Below, one piece after another: positions 35,198 through 44,902 of a DNA stretch of 64,000 nt (position 1 is the stretch's first letter; each line of letters begins with the position of its first letter). The DNA is from Prado023 sp963706885 (GTDB lineage Bacteria; Actinomycetota; Actinomycetes; S36-B12; CAIYMF01), in assembly GCA_963706885.1 (NCBI GenBank), contig CAVPNX010000019.1, forward strand, positions 93,891 through 157,890. Direction: 5' to 3'. The notes below the pieces were generated by a model that saw only the letters and a program-made list of their open reading frames with translations, did no database searches and was not told the origin of the DNA. Position numbers and translations under genes: made by a program.

Positions 35198-35350
35198 TGA
35201 TCCAAGTTCGCGCGCGCGGAGACGTGGTTGATCCAAGTCTGAGGCCCACGCGCGGCCGCATTCTTGGATCGAATCGCGGGGGCGGCGGGGGCGGCGGCGG
35301 GGGCGGGGCGGCGGTAGCGGGGCGGGGGCGGGGCGGGGGCGGTAGCGTTC
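35197..35350. repeat. inverted and direct repeats plus G-rich tract
   Basis: TTGATCCAAGT occurs at 35197 and 35228, and CTTGGATC with flanking TCGAA occurs inverted at 35263. From about 35278 to 35345 the strand is almost only GGGGCGG-type runs, which could form a G-quadruplex or slip. The whole 234-base spacer holds no gene. Confidence 0.65.
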
Positions 35351-35354
35351 GGGG

Positions 35355-36215
35355 ATGGTGACGGGTCGCGGGGAGTTGGCGGGCCGGGCCGTGTGGGGCT
35401 CGACGATCACGGGGCGGGTGGACGTCACCCACCTGCTGCGCGCTGGTGAGCGCCGGGCCGTGCGGATCTACCTACCGCCGGGGTACGAGCAGTCGGACCA
35501 CGACTACCCGGTGCTCTACATGTTCGACGGGCAGAACCTCTTCGACCGCGCCACGACCGCCTACGGGATGGAGTGGGGGATCGACGAGACCGTCGAGGAC
35601 CTGGTCGGCGCCGGGCGGACGTCCGGGGTCGTGGTGGTCGGGATCGACTCACCGGACGGACCGTCGCAGCGCTACGCCGAGTACACCGCATGGGACTGGA
35701 TGCTCGGTGGGGAGCCGGTGGTCGCCGACGGCGCAGCGACGGCCGACTTCCTCGTGCAGCAGGTGATCCCCCACGTGCAGCGAACCTACCGCGTCGCCCA
35801 CGACCGCACTCGGGTCGGGCTCGCAGGCTCCTCGATGGGTGGCTACATGACCCTCTTCGTCGGGTCGCGACACACCGAGGTCTTCGGCCGGCTCCTGGCC
35901 TTCTCGCCTGTCGTCCTCGACGAGCCGATGGCCGGCCACGAGCTGCGCGACTACCTCGTCCATCGCGGTTTCGACCCGGGGACGTGGGCCTACCTGGACA
36001 TGGGCGGTGCCGAGGAGTTGTCGTACGTCGAGCACCCCGAGCGGCTCGTGGAGAACCTGGCCGAGACCGCGGCCGCGGTGGTCAACTCGGCACGGCCGCC
36101 CGCGCAGGTCGTGACGCGGGTCATCCCGGGGGCGGCCCACGACGAGCGAGCGTGGGGAGCGCGGTTCGGCGAAGTGCTCCTGTGGGCGTTCGCCGACGGT
36201 CCGGTCCCGCAGTAG
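35355..36215 (+). CDS. putative esterase (enterochelin esterase/EstD-like alpha/beta hydrolase)
   Basis: A 286-residue alpha/beta hydrolase. PVLYMFDGQNLFDRATTAYG and VVVVGIDSPDG are typical of the Fes/IroE-like esterase family; the nucleophile elbow is GLAGSSMGGYM, and the Asp/His partners are likely near YLDMGGAEE and PGAAHDERAW. No signal peptide is seen, so it is probably cytoplasmic. The substrate is not predictable, though siderophore-ester or acyl-ester hydrolysis is typical of the family. Confidence 0.8.
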   Translation: MVTGRGELAGRAVWGSTITGRVDVTHLLRAGERRAVRIYLPPGYEQSDHDYPVLYMFDGQNLFDRATTAYGMEWGIDETVEDLVGAGRTSGVVVVGIDSPDGPSQRYAEYTAWDWMLGGEPVVADGAATADFLVQQVIPHVQRTYRVAHDRTRVGLAGSSMGGYMTLFVGSRHTEVFGRLLAFSPVVLDEPMAGHELRDYLVHRGFDPGTWAYLDMGGAEELSYVEHPERLVENLAETAAAVVNSARPPAQVVTRVIPGAAHDERAWGARFGEVLLWAFADGPVPQ

Positions 36216-36224
36216 CGGTGCTGG

Positions 36225-37478
36225 TCAGAGCTCGGTGGCGTCCACGTCGTCGGCGGCATCCGGATCGTCCACGGGGGGGCCGAGGACCGCCGCCTCGTCC
36301 GGCTTGCTGCGCAGGACGGTGGCCACGTAGTCGTCGGTGGCCGCCTCGAGGCCCACGTCCCCTCCGGAGCGCTCTGAGGTGAACCAGCGGTGGGCCAGCA
36401 CCTCGTGGACCAGCTCGGGGCCCTCGAACTTGCCGCGCAGGTCGTCGGGGATCCGGCGCAGGACCGCGTCGTACACGTCGGCGACCCAGCGCCGGGCCGC
36501 GGCCCGCTCGTCGTGCTCCAGCCCGGCCACGTACCGGTAGGAGTCGATGTCGTTGAGCAGCCGCCGCGCCTGGTTCTCCTGCATCTCCAGGCCGGTCAGC
36601 CGCAGCATCCGCCGCCGGTGGTGCCCTGCGTCGACGACCTTGGGCCGGACCCGGATGCTCGACCCGCCGTCGGTCGAGTCGGCGACGAGCTCTGCGACGT
36701 CGAAGCCCAAGCCGTTGAGCGTCCGCAGCAGGGTGTGGATCTGGTAGCGATCGGTGCTCGACACGGTCACGGCGTCCGTCAGGGTCAACCACAGGTGGTC
36801 GTAGCGGCGTTGGAAGTCGGCACCCACCTCGGCGGGGTCCAGCGACTCCGGGACCATCCCGCCGGCCTGGAGGTCCATGAGCTCGCCCATGACGTTCATC
36901 GCGGCGGTCTCCATGTCGTAGGCGCGTTGGCCCCGGGACAGTGACTCGTGCATCTCGCCGGTCTCGGCGTCCACGAGGTGGGCGGAGAACGCGCCCGCAT
37001 CGCGCAGGAACAGCGTGTTGGACAGCGAGCAGTCGTTCCAGGCGAACCCGAGCAGGTGCAGCCGGACGATGAGCAGGACCAACGCGTCGAGCAGGCGCTC
37101 CCAGGTGTCCGATCCGAGTGTGGGCTTGACCAGGGCACGGTAGGGCAGCGAGAAGGACAGGTGCCGGGTGATCAGCGCGGCGGGCAGGTCCTCACCGTCG
37201 GCGTCCACGCGCCCGGCGATCACCCCCACCGGCTCGACGCACGGGGCGCCGAGCCGGCGGAGGTCGAACAGCAGCGCGTACTCGCGGGACGCGAAGGACT
37301 CCTCGATCTCCTTGACCGCGTACACCGCCCCGTTGACCCGCACGAACCGCACGGTGTGCCGGGAGATGCCGCGCGGCATCGCCACGGTGTCCTCGGCAGG
37401 CCACTGCTCGAGGGCAGTCCCCCACGGCAGGAACAGCAGGTCAGGCTCCGCTGCAGTGGCCGTGGCGCGCAGCGGCAT
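36225..37478 (-). CDS. DUF4032 protein with kinase-like N-terminal domain
   Basis: A 417-residue protein. The first 240 residues resemble a lipopolysaccharide-kinase/APH-type fold: VNGAVYAVKEIEESFASREY (Lys/Glu pair), HLLGFAWNDCSLSNTLFLRD in place of the catalytic loop, and HLVDAETGEM in place of the DFG region. The C-terminal DUF4032 segment includes RYQIHTLLRTLNGLGFD and VHEVLAHRWFTSERSGGDVG. DUF4032 genes are a conserved companion of MsiK-type ABC ATPases in actinobacteria, as here (20-base gap). Phosphotransfer activity is untested. Confidence 0.8.
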   Translation of the reverse strand: MPLRATATAAEPDLLFLPWGTALEQWPAEDTVAMPRGISRHTVRFVRVNGAVYAVKEIEESFASREYALLFDLRRLGAPCVEPVGVIAGRVDADGEDLPAALITRHLSFSLPYRALVKPTLGSDTWERLLDALVLLIVRLHLLGFAWNDCSLSNTLFLRDAGAFSAHLVDAETGEMHESLSRGQRAYDMETAAMNVMGELMDLQAGGMVPESLDPAEVGADFQRRYDHLWLTLTDAVTVSSTDRYQIHTLLRTLNGLGFDVAELVADSTDGGSSIRVRPKVVDAGHHRRRMLRLTGLEMQENQARRLLNDIDSYRYVAGLEHDERAAARRWVADVYDAVLRRIPDDLRGKFEGPELVHEVLAHRWFTSERSGGDVGLEAATDDYVATVLRSKPDEAAVLGPPVDDPDAADDVDATEL

Positions 37479-37498
37479 CCTGGGCTCCTCGTGGCTGG

Positions 37499-38590
37499 TC
37501 AGTACTGGATGCGTTCTCCGGTTTCGGGGTCGAAGAAGTGGACGTGGTCGGGGATGGCTTCGATGGTCAGGGTGCTGCCGCGGGAGGGGTGTTGGCGTCC
37601 GTCGGTGCGCACGACGACTTGTTGGGTGCCGCCGGGGAGTTGGACCTCGGTGTAGACGTAGGCATCAGCGCCGAGGCCTTCGACGATGAGGACCTCGACG
37701 GGCCAGGCGGTGTCGCTGTCGGTGACGCGCAGGTCCTCGGGGCGCATGCCGATGGTGACGCTGGTGCGCCCGTTGGCGCTCAGGGTGGCGGCCACGGGTT
37801 CGGGTAGGGGCACGGACTTGGTGCCCAGGCGGATGTTGCCCTCGACGATGGGGGCGGTGATGATGTTCATGGCAGGCGACCCGATGAACCCGGCGACGAA
37901 CACGTTGTTCGGGGTGTCGTAGAGGTCCTGGGGGGTGCCGACCTGCATCAGGATGCCGTCCTTGAGCACCGCGATCCGGTCGCCCATGGTCATCGCCTCG
38001 GTCTGGTCGTGGGTGACGTAGACGGTGGTCACCCCGAGGTCGCGTTGCAGCTTGGCGATCTGGGTGCGGGTCTGCACCCGCAGCTTGGCGTCCAGGTTCG
38101 ACAGGGGTTCGTCCATCAGGAACACCTGCGGGTTGCGCACGATCGCCCGGCCCATGGCCACACGTTGGCGCTGCCCGCCGGACATCGCCTTGGGCTTGCG
38201 GTCCAGGTACGGCTCGAGGTCCAGGATCTTCGCGGCGTCGTCGACGCGTTGGGTGATCTCCTTCTTGTCCATCCCGGCGATCTGCAGCGCGAAGCCCATG
38301 TTCTCCCGCACCGTCATGTGCGGGTAGAGGGCGTAGGACTGGAACACCATCGCGATGTCACGGTCCTTCGGGGCCAGGTTCGTCACGTCCCGCTCACCGA
38401 TGAAGATCGAGCCCTCGTTGACCTCCTCCAACCCGGCCAGCATCCGCAAACAGGTCGACTTCCCGCACCCCGACGGGCCGACCAGGACCAGGAACTCCTG
38501 GTCATGGACCTCCAGGTCCAACTTGTCCAACGCCGGCTTGGTCGACCCCGGGTAGATCCGGGTCGCTCCCTTGAACGTCACAGTGGCCAT
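37499..38590 (-). CDS. msiK: multiple-sugar ABC transporter ATPase, MsiK/UgpC type
   Basis: A 363-residue ATPase of carbohydrate importers. Walker A is GPSGCGKST, the signature MSGGQRQRVAMGRAIVRNP, Walker B VFLMDEPLSNLDAK, H-loop YVTHDQTEAM, followed by a C-terminal OB-type regulatory domain (IGMRPEDLRV). In Streptomyces one such ATPase, MsiK, energises many sugar importers, and its place near rlmB and DUF4032 fits that gene. A second, distinct MalK-type ATPase lies at 40.9-42.1 kb within the maltose cluster, so this one probably serves other transporters. Confidence 0.9.
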   Translation of the reverse strand: MATVTFKGATRIYPGSTKPALDKLDLEVHDQEFLVLVGPSGCGKSTCLRMLAGLEEVNEGSIFIGERDVTNLAPKDRDIAMVFQSYALYPHMTVRENMGFALQIAGMDKKEITQRVDDAAKILDLEPYLDRKPKAMSGGQRQRVAMGRAIVRNPQVFLMDEPLSNLDAKLRVQTRTQIAKLQRDLGVTTVYVTHDQTEAMTMGDRIAVLKDGILMQVGTPQDLYDTPNNVFVAGFIGSPAMNIITAPIVEGNIRLGTKSVPLPEPVAATLSANGRTSVTIGMRPEDLRVTDSDTAWPVEVLIVEGLGADAYVYTEVQLPGGTQQVVVRTDGRQHPSRGSTLTIEAIPDHVHFFDPETGERIQY

Positions 38591-38780
38591 GAATGATCAA
38601 TCCCTTCACCGGCAGGAACGTGCCGGACGATCCGTGTGGAAGGCGGTGCGGGCCGCGGGAGCGGTCCCTGGACCACAATAGGCGAGCGTGGGCCAGCATG
38701 GGCGGTCCTGGCACCACGATCCGGATTCGATCCGGTCACGGTCAGGTCACAGCGGCGGTTCCCGGTGGTCGCCGGGCGCC

Positions 38781-38786
38781 TAGGAT
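38781..38786 (+). promoter_or_regulatory. -10 box of a leaderless transcript
   Basis: TAGGAT ends six bases before the ATG of the membrane-anchored hydrolase. Confidence 0.5.
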
Positions 38787-38792
38787 CGGCCC

Positions 38793-39725
38793 ATGATGTG
38801 GGTCTCGCGAGTCCTGGCGGTCATTGGGCTGGTCCTCGTCGGATGGGCGCTGGCCACCGCCCTGCCCGCGGTGGTGCACGGGCACCCGGCCTACGCGATC
38901 GTGTTGGCGCTGACCGTCGTGGGCTGCCTCTGGGCCCTGTGGCTGCACCGGCGGAGGCGGCCTCCGGTGACGGGGTGGCGGCGCATCGGGTCGGTGGCGC
39001 TGGTGGTCGGCGCTGTGGGGTGGCTGGCCGTGGTCTGGTGGTCGCGCCCCTTCAGCGCCCAGGAGCCGGCGCTGACAGCCATGGCGTCGGACAGCTCAGT
39101 GAGCGTCGATGAGTCCCTCACCAGGATCGTGATGACCCCCACCGGGCCCTCGTCGGACACCGCCGTGTTCTACCAGCCCGGTGCGAAGGTCGAGGCCCGG
39201 GCGTACGCGGCGGTCCTGCGTCCGCTGGCCGAGGCCGGTCACCAGGTGGTGATCGTCAAGCAGCCCATGGGGATCGCCTTCCTGTCGCTGGGAGCCTTCG
39301 ACCAGGTGCGATCTGACTTCCCCGAGGTCACGGGGTGGGTGCTCGGCGGGCACAGCCTCGGCGGCACCGTGGCCTCGATCCAGGCCAACGACGCGAGCGG
39401 TGGAGGCTCCGCGCGCGGGCTGCTGCTGCACGCCTCCTACCCGGCCGGGGACATCAGCGAGTCGCTTCAGGCGGCCGTGACCAGCGTGTTCGGCACGAAC
39501 GACGGCCTGGCCACGCCGCAGGACATCGAGGCCTCGCGGGCCAACCTGCCCGACGCGGCGCAGTTCGTGCCGGTCGAGGGAGCGGTCCACGCCTTCTTCG
39601 GCGACTACGGACCCCAGCCCGGCGACGGGGAGCCGACCATCAGCCACGACGAGGCGCGCACCCAGATCAGCAACGCCAGCGTGGAGTTCGTCGCAGCGGT
39701 TGCTGCAGCACAGGCCGTGGGTTGA
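38793..39725 (+). CDS. membrane-anchored alpha/beta hydrolase
   Basis: A 310-residue protein with three N-terminal hydrophobic segments (VLAVIGLVLVGWALATAL, IVLALTVVGCLWALWL, SVALVVGAVGWLAVVWW), then an outside hydrolase domain with the nucleophile motif GGHSLGGTVAS, FGTNDGLATPQD and a late His in EGAVHAFFGDYG. It matches the alpha/beta-hydrolase 5-type family. The 202-base upstream gap shared with msiK contains a probable leaderless promoter. The substrate is unknown. Confidence 0.8.
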   Translation: MMWVSRVLAVIGLVLVGWALATALPAVVHGHPAYAIVLALTVVGCLWALWLHRRRRPPVTGWRRIGSVALVVGAVGWLAVVWWSRPFSAQEPALTAMASDSSVSVDESLTRIVMTPTGPSSDTAVFYQPGAKVEARAYAAVLRPLAEAGHQVVIVKQPMGIAFLSLGAFDQVRSDFPEVTGWVLGGHSLGGTVASIQANDASGGGSARGLLLHASYPAGDISESLQAAVTSVFGTNDGLATPQDIEASRANLPDAAQFVPVEGAVHAFFGDYGPQPGDGEPTISHDEARTQISNASVEFVAAVAAAQAVG

Positions 39726-39741
39726 GAGCGGAGGAGTCGAG

Positions 39742-40134
39742 ATGGCAGACCGGACCGTCGCCCAGAAGCTGCTGATCAAGCCGGGGAACGCCGTGTGGGT
39801 GTCCGATCCGGCGCGATCGGGGCTCATCGGTGAGTTGCCGGAGGACGTCCGGTCCGCATCAGGGCTCGCGCAGGCCGATGTGGCCGTCGTGTTCGTCGAC
39901 GACGAGGTGGGGCTGCGCTCGTTCGCCGACGCCCACCGCGAGGTTCTCGGCTCCCCCCGGGCGTTGTGGCTGCTGTACCCCAAGGGGAACCGGATCGCCC
40001 TGAACCGCGACTCGTTGTGGGCGCTGATGGCCGACTACGGGGTGCGGCCGATCACTCAGGTCGCGGTCGACGAGGTGTGGTCCGCACTGCGGTTCCGGCC
40101 GCTGACTGCCGAGGAGCGCGCGTCCGCGCGGTGA
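39742..40134 (+). CDS. DUF3052-like small protein
   Basis: A 130-residue protein with AQKLLIKPGNAVWVSDPA, VAVVFVDDEVGLRSFADAH, LWLLYPKGNR and VAVDEVWSALRFRPL. The pattern (KLGIKPG start, Trp-Pro-Lys motif, DETWSALRF end) resembles DUF3052-type proteins with a Rossmann-like alpha/beta fold. The ATG has GGAGGAG at good spacing, 17 bases after the hydrolase stop, so it is probably in the same transcript. The function is unknown. Confidence 0.65.
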   Translation: MADRTVAQKLLIKPGNAVWVSDPARSGLIGELPEDVRSASGLAQADVAVVFVDDEVGLRSFADAHREVLGSPRALWLLYPKGNRIALNRDSLWALMADYGVRPITQVAVDEVWSALRFRPLTAEERASAR

Positions 40135-40152
40135 GGCCGGGACGACCGTCGG

Positions 40153-40788
40153 CTACTGCTCGCCCTGGGCCAGGCCGTTGGCCAGCGCACCGGCGGCGAT
40201 CCCGGCGCGGAGCTTGTCGGCGTCCTCCTGGGACATGATGCCGTTGGCGACCGCGAGGTCCAGGAGCTGGCCGACGTCGGTGATCCCGAGGGTTGAGGCC
40301 AGGCCCTGCAGCCCCTCAGGCAGGGGGAGCTCAGACAGGGGGATGTCCAGCCCGTCCGTGCCGGGGGCATCGGGGGTCGTTCCCTCCGGGGTCGTCTCCG
40401 GACTGGTTCCCTCCGGGGTGGTCGGCGGCAGGAGGCCGTCGAGGTTGAGGTCACCGGAGGCCAGGTCGGACGCGGCCGACAGCAGCGGGTTCTGGGAGAG
40501 CTGCCAGGTGGCGAAGCCCATGATCAGGGCAGCCGCCGACGTGACGGCGGCCACGGCCACCGCGATGCGGGTGCGCGTGCGCTGGCTGCGGAACTTGGAC
40601 TCCCACGCGTCGGCGGCGGGGTTGCCGGGGATGTACCCGCCCGGGGGGTAGCCCGGGGCGTACCCGGGTGCGTACCGGGGGTCGTAGCCGGGCGCGTAGC
40701 CCGGACCCGGCCCGGCGGTCGGATAGGGACGCGGGATGGCCGTCGTGTCGTGCTGCTCGGGCGCGGAGGGCGGGTATGTGTCGGTCAC
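40153..40788 (-). CDS. single-pass membrane protein with Pro-Gly-Tyr repeat N-terminus
   Basis: A 211-residue protein. The N-terminal 60 residues are a cytoplasmic low-complexity region of PGYAPGYDPRYAPGY type, followed by a basic stretch and one membrane helix (IAVAVAAVTSAAALIMGFAT), a Pro/Thr/Glu linker and a compact helical end (GLASTLGITDVGQLLDLAVA, SQEDADKLRAG). A GTG start at 40788 is chosen; a CACAAT box six bases upstream may serve a leaderless transcript. Not recognised as a named family. Confidence 0.65.
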   Translation of the reverse strand: MTDTYPPSAPEQHDTTAIPRPYPTAGPGPGYAPGYDPRYAPGYAPGYPPGGYIPGNPAADAWESKFRSQRTRTRIAVAVAAVTSAAALIMGFATWQLSQNPLLSAASDLASGDLNLDGLLPPTTPEGTSPETTPEGTTPDAPGTDGLDIPLSELPLPEGLQGLASTLGITDVGQLLDLAVANGIMSQEDADKLRAGIAAGALANGLAQGEQ

Positions 40789-40860
40789 GCAACCATTGTG
40801 GGCCATCAACGACAGTGCCCCGACGCACAGCGTCAGGGCACCGATCGTGTGATGTTCGGA

Positions 40861-42060
<1,200 letters not shown>

Positions 42061-42071
42061 AGTTCTCCTGT

Positions 42072-43959
42072 TCATCGACCCGGGCTGCGAAGCCCGGGCA
42101 GTTCCCACATCTGGACCATCGGACCATCTCCTGGCAATGTTGCCAGCCCTGCATGTGCCGCGAGGGTTGCCCCTCCGTACACATTCCGTGCCTGCGAGCC
42201 GTCGTTCAGGCCCAGCAGCGGGGCGCTCAACCTGATCGGGGGGCCGCTGGCGCGAGCGAGCAGGACGAGGATGGATTGCTCATCCGTCTCCCGCAGCCAG
42301 ACGATCCGATCGGCATCGACGTGGACCCAGCGCAAGCCTCCCCGACGCAGTGCCACTGAGTCGCGCCGAACGGCACAGAGTCGCACGAAAACGGACAGGA
42401 GAGCGCGATCCCAGGTGTCGGGCCGACTCCACGGGAACCCGCGGCGGCCCTCCTCACCCGTGGCCCCCTCCAGGCCGATCTCGTCACCGGCCCAGATCAT
42501 CGGGACACCGGGGTGGGCGATCATGGCCGCGACCGCCACCTCGGTCAGGGCGGCGTCGGCGGTGATGGTGGCGATCCGGGGCGTGTCGTGGCTGGAGACC
42601 ATCGTCATGCTGGCGCGCCGGGCCGACCACGGGATCGCGCTGAAGGCCCGCATCGTGGACACCACGGACGGCCCGGGCAGGTGCGGCCACCGGGGGAGCG
42701 GGGCACCCAGCCAGGAGTCGAAGGCGGGATCCTGCCGGGCGAGCCACGTCCACATCGGCCGGGAGAGGCCCGAGTAGTTCATGATCCCGTGCCAGGTGGT
42801 GCCGTCCACATCCCCGAGGAAGTCGTGGAAGTGCTCCCCGACGAGGTACGCCTCGGGTGAGACCGAGGCCACGGTGGCGCGGACCTGGCGCGCGATCTCC
42901 CGGGTCAGGTCCGTCTCGCGGTGCCGACCGGTCATGTTCGCGACGTCGATGCGCCAGCCGTCGAGACCGAACCGCAGCCACCGGGCCACCACGCTGTCCG
43001 GGCCGTCCACCATCCGGCGACGCAGCTCCGCACTGCGGTGGTCGAGCTTCGGCAGCGAGCGGTGCCCGAACCATCCGACGTAGTCGCGCTCCACATCGTC
43101 GGCGCGGACGGGGTCGAAGAAGTAGAACGCGGCCTCCGCGGAGGTGGCGTCCCTGCGGCCGGTCAGGAACCAGTCGTGGGTGCTGCCCGTGTGGTTCGTG
43201 GTCAGGTCCCCGAGCACCCGCATGCCCCGCGCGTGGGCGGTGTCGATGAGCTCCCTGAGCGCGGCCTCACCACCGAGGAGGGGATCGACCCGGTCGAAGC
43301 TCGACGCGTTGTACCGGTGGCTGGACCCGGCCGGGAAGATCGGCGTCAGGTAGACGGTGTTGGCGCCCAGGCCACTGATGTGGTCCAGGTGCTCGGCGAG
43401 GCCGTACAGGTCGCCGCCGAAGAACTGCCGGGCGGCGGGACGCCCTGCAGGCTCGGGGGCGTCGTCCCACGCCGCTGGGACTGCCCAGTCGGGCAGGGGC
43501 TCGCCGACGCGGCCGCTGCGGGCGAACCTGTCGGGGAACACCTGGTAGACGATCGCGTCGTCGAGCCACGCGCGGGGCATCGGGGGCCAGGGCCACCCGG
43601 AAGTCGCCACCGTCGGGGATGTCGGCCCCCACCAACCCCGCCGCGCTGAGCCACCGGTAGTCGGTTGCGCCCCCGTCAAGGAGGAACCGGTAGTTCGAGA
43701 CCGTGTTGTGAGCCACCAGGTCGGCCCGCCACCAGGTGCCCGACGCGGTGCGCCGGTCCACCCGTGCCTCGACGTAGCCCGGCTCCCCGTCGTGCACCTG
43801 CCGGACCGCCACCCGGGTGACAGGGTCGGCGGGGGATGTGCGCAGGAGCACGGTGAATGTGTCGCCGTGCTCCTGCGGTGGCTCGGGGCAGTAGGCCGGT
43901 GAGCCGTCGTGGTGGGGCTCTGCGAGCAGGGACCCCGTCAGGGCCGGTCCGGCGCCCAT
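42072..43959 (-). CDS. GH13 maltooligosaccharide hydrolase (neopullulanase/cyclomaltodextrinase-like), one frameshift
   Basis: Cytoplasmic alpha-glucan hydrolase for imported maltodextrins. An N-terminal beta domain (FTVLLRTSPADPV, DYRWLSAAGLVG) precedes the barrel. GH13 regions are I GDLTTNHTG, II GWRIDVANMTG (nucleophile Asp), III YLVGEHF (acid/base Glu) and IV MVSSHDTPRIA. The N-terminal 130 residues and the rest are in different frames. Removing one base near 43578 (a CGCG context) joins PDAPR to WLDDAIVYQVFPDRF and gives 628 residues; the 1888-nt span is one base over. No signal peptide. It lies 7 bases after malG. Confidence 0.88.
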
Positions 43960-43966
43960 CGAGGGA

Positions 43967-44902
43967 TCAGCCCTTGACGGCGCCAGCCGTGAGGCCCGTG
44001 ACCAACTGCTTCTGTGCGAAGCCGAAGACGATGAGCACGGGGATGGCAGCCATCAGCGCACCTGCCGCGAACAGCCCCCACTCCTGTCGCAGCGGGTTGC
44101 TGACGTAGGAGTAGAGGCCCACCGCGAGCGTGGTGTTGCGCTGGTCGGCGAGCACGACCTGGGCGATCGCCAGCTCGTTGAACATGCCCGTGAAGGTGAT
44201 GAAGAAGACCACGGTCAGGATCGGGGCCGCCAGGCGCAGGATCATGCCGAAGAAGATCCGTGCGTGACTTGCGCCGTCGATGCGCGCCGACTCGTCGATC
44301 TCCACGGGGATGGTGTCGAAGAACCCCTTCATCAGGTAGGTGTTCACACCTAGCGAGCCACCCAGGTAGACCAGGATCAGGCCCCAGATCGTCCCCAGGC
44401 CGATGGACGGGAACGTGTTGCGGATCTCGGAGAGCAGCAGGAAGATCGCGGTGATCGCCAGGATCGCCGGGAACATCTGGACCAGGACCAGCGAGGTGAG
44501 TCCGGCGCGACGGCCCCGGAACCGCATCCGGCTGAACGCGAAGGCCGCTGCGGCCCCCATGAACACCGAGGTGAACGCCACCACCGTGGCGATGATCAGC
44601 GTGTTCTTGAACCAGACGGGGAACGGCCGCTGATCGCTGGTGATGACAGCCTCGAAGTTGCTGGTGTCGTAGGGCGGCAGGGGAAGGATGCACTGGATCG
44701 TCTCGACCCCCTCCAGGCCCAGCGGGCAGGCCGACGTCAGCGTGCTGCCCTGGCTGAAGGCGAGGTTGATGATGTACGAGATCGGGAAGAGCGCGAAGAT
44801 CACGGCCGCGACGAGGATGGCGTGGCGCCATCCGACGGTCTTCATCCACCGGCCGAACGGCATCCGCTCGACCTTGACCGGGGCAGGTGCGGAGGTGCTC
44901 AT
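43967..44902 (-). CDS. malG: maltose-type ABC transporter permease MalG
   Basis: A 311-residue inner membrane permease with six predicted helices. The ATPase-contacting EAA loop reads EIDESARIDGASHARIFFGM, and the C-terminus ends KQLVTGLTAGAVKG, as in MalG proteins. Its ATG overlaps the malF stop by four bases. Confidence 0.94.
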   Translation of the reverse strand: MSTSAPAPVKVERMPFGRWMKTVGWRHAILVAAVIFALFPISYIINLAFSQGSTLTSACPLGLEGVETIQCILPLPPYDTSNFEAVITSDQRPFPVWFKNTLIIATVVAFTSVFMGAAAAFAFSRMRFRGRRAGLTSLVLVQMFPAILAITAIFLLLSEIRNTFPSIGLGTIWGLILVYLGGSLGVNTYLMKGFFDTIPVEIDESARIDGASHARIFFGMILRLAAPILTVVFFITFTGMFNELAIAQVVLADQRNTTLAVGLYSYVSNPLRQEWGLFAAGALMAAIPVLIVFGFAQKQLVTGLTAGAVKG

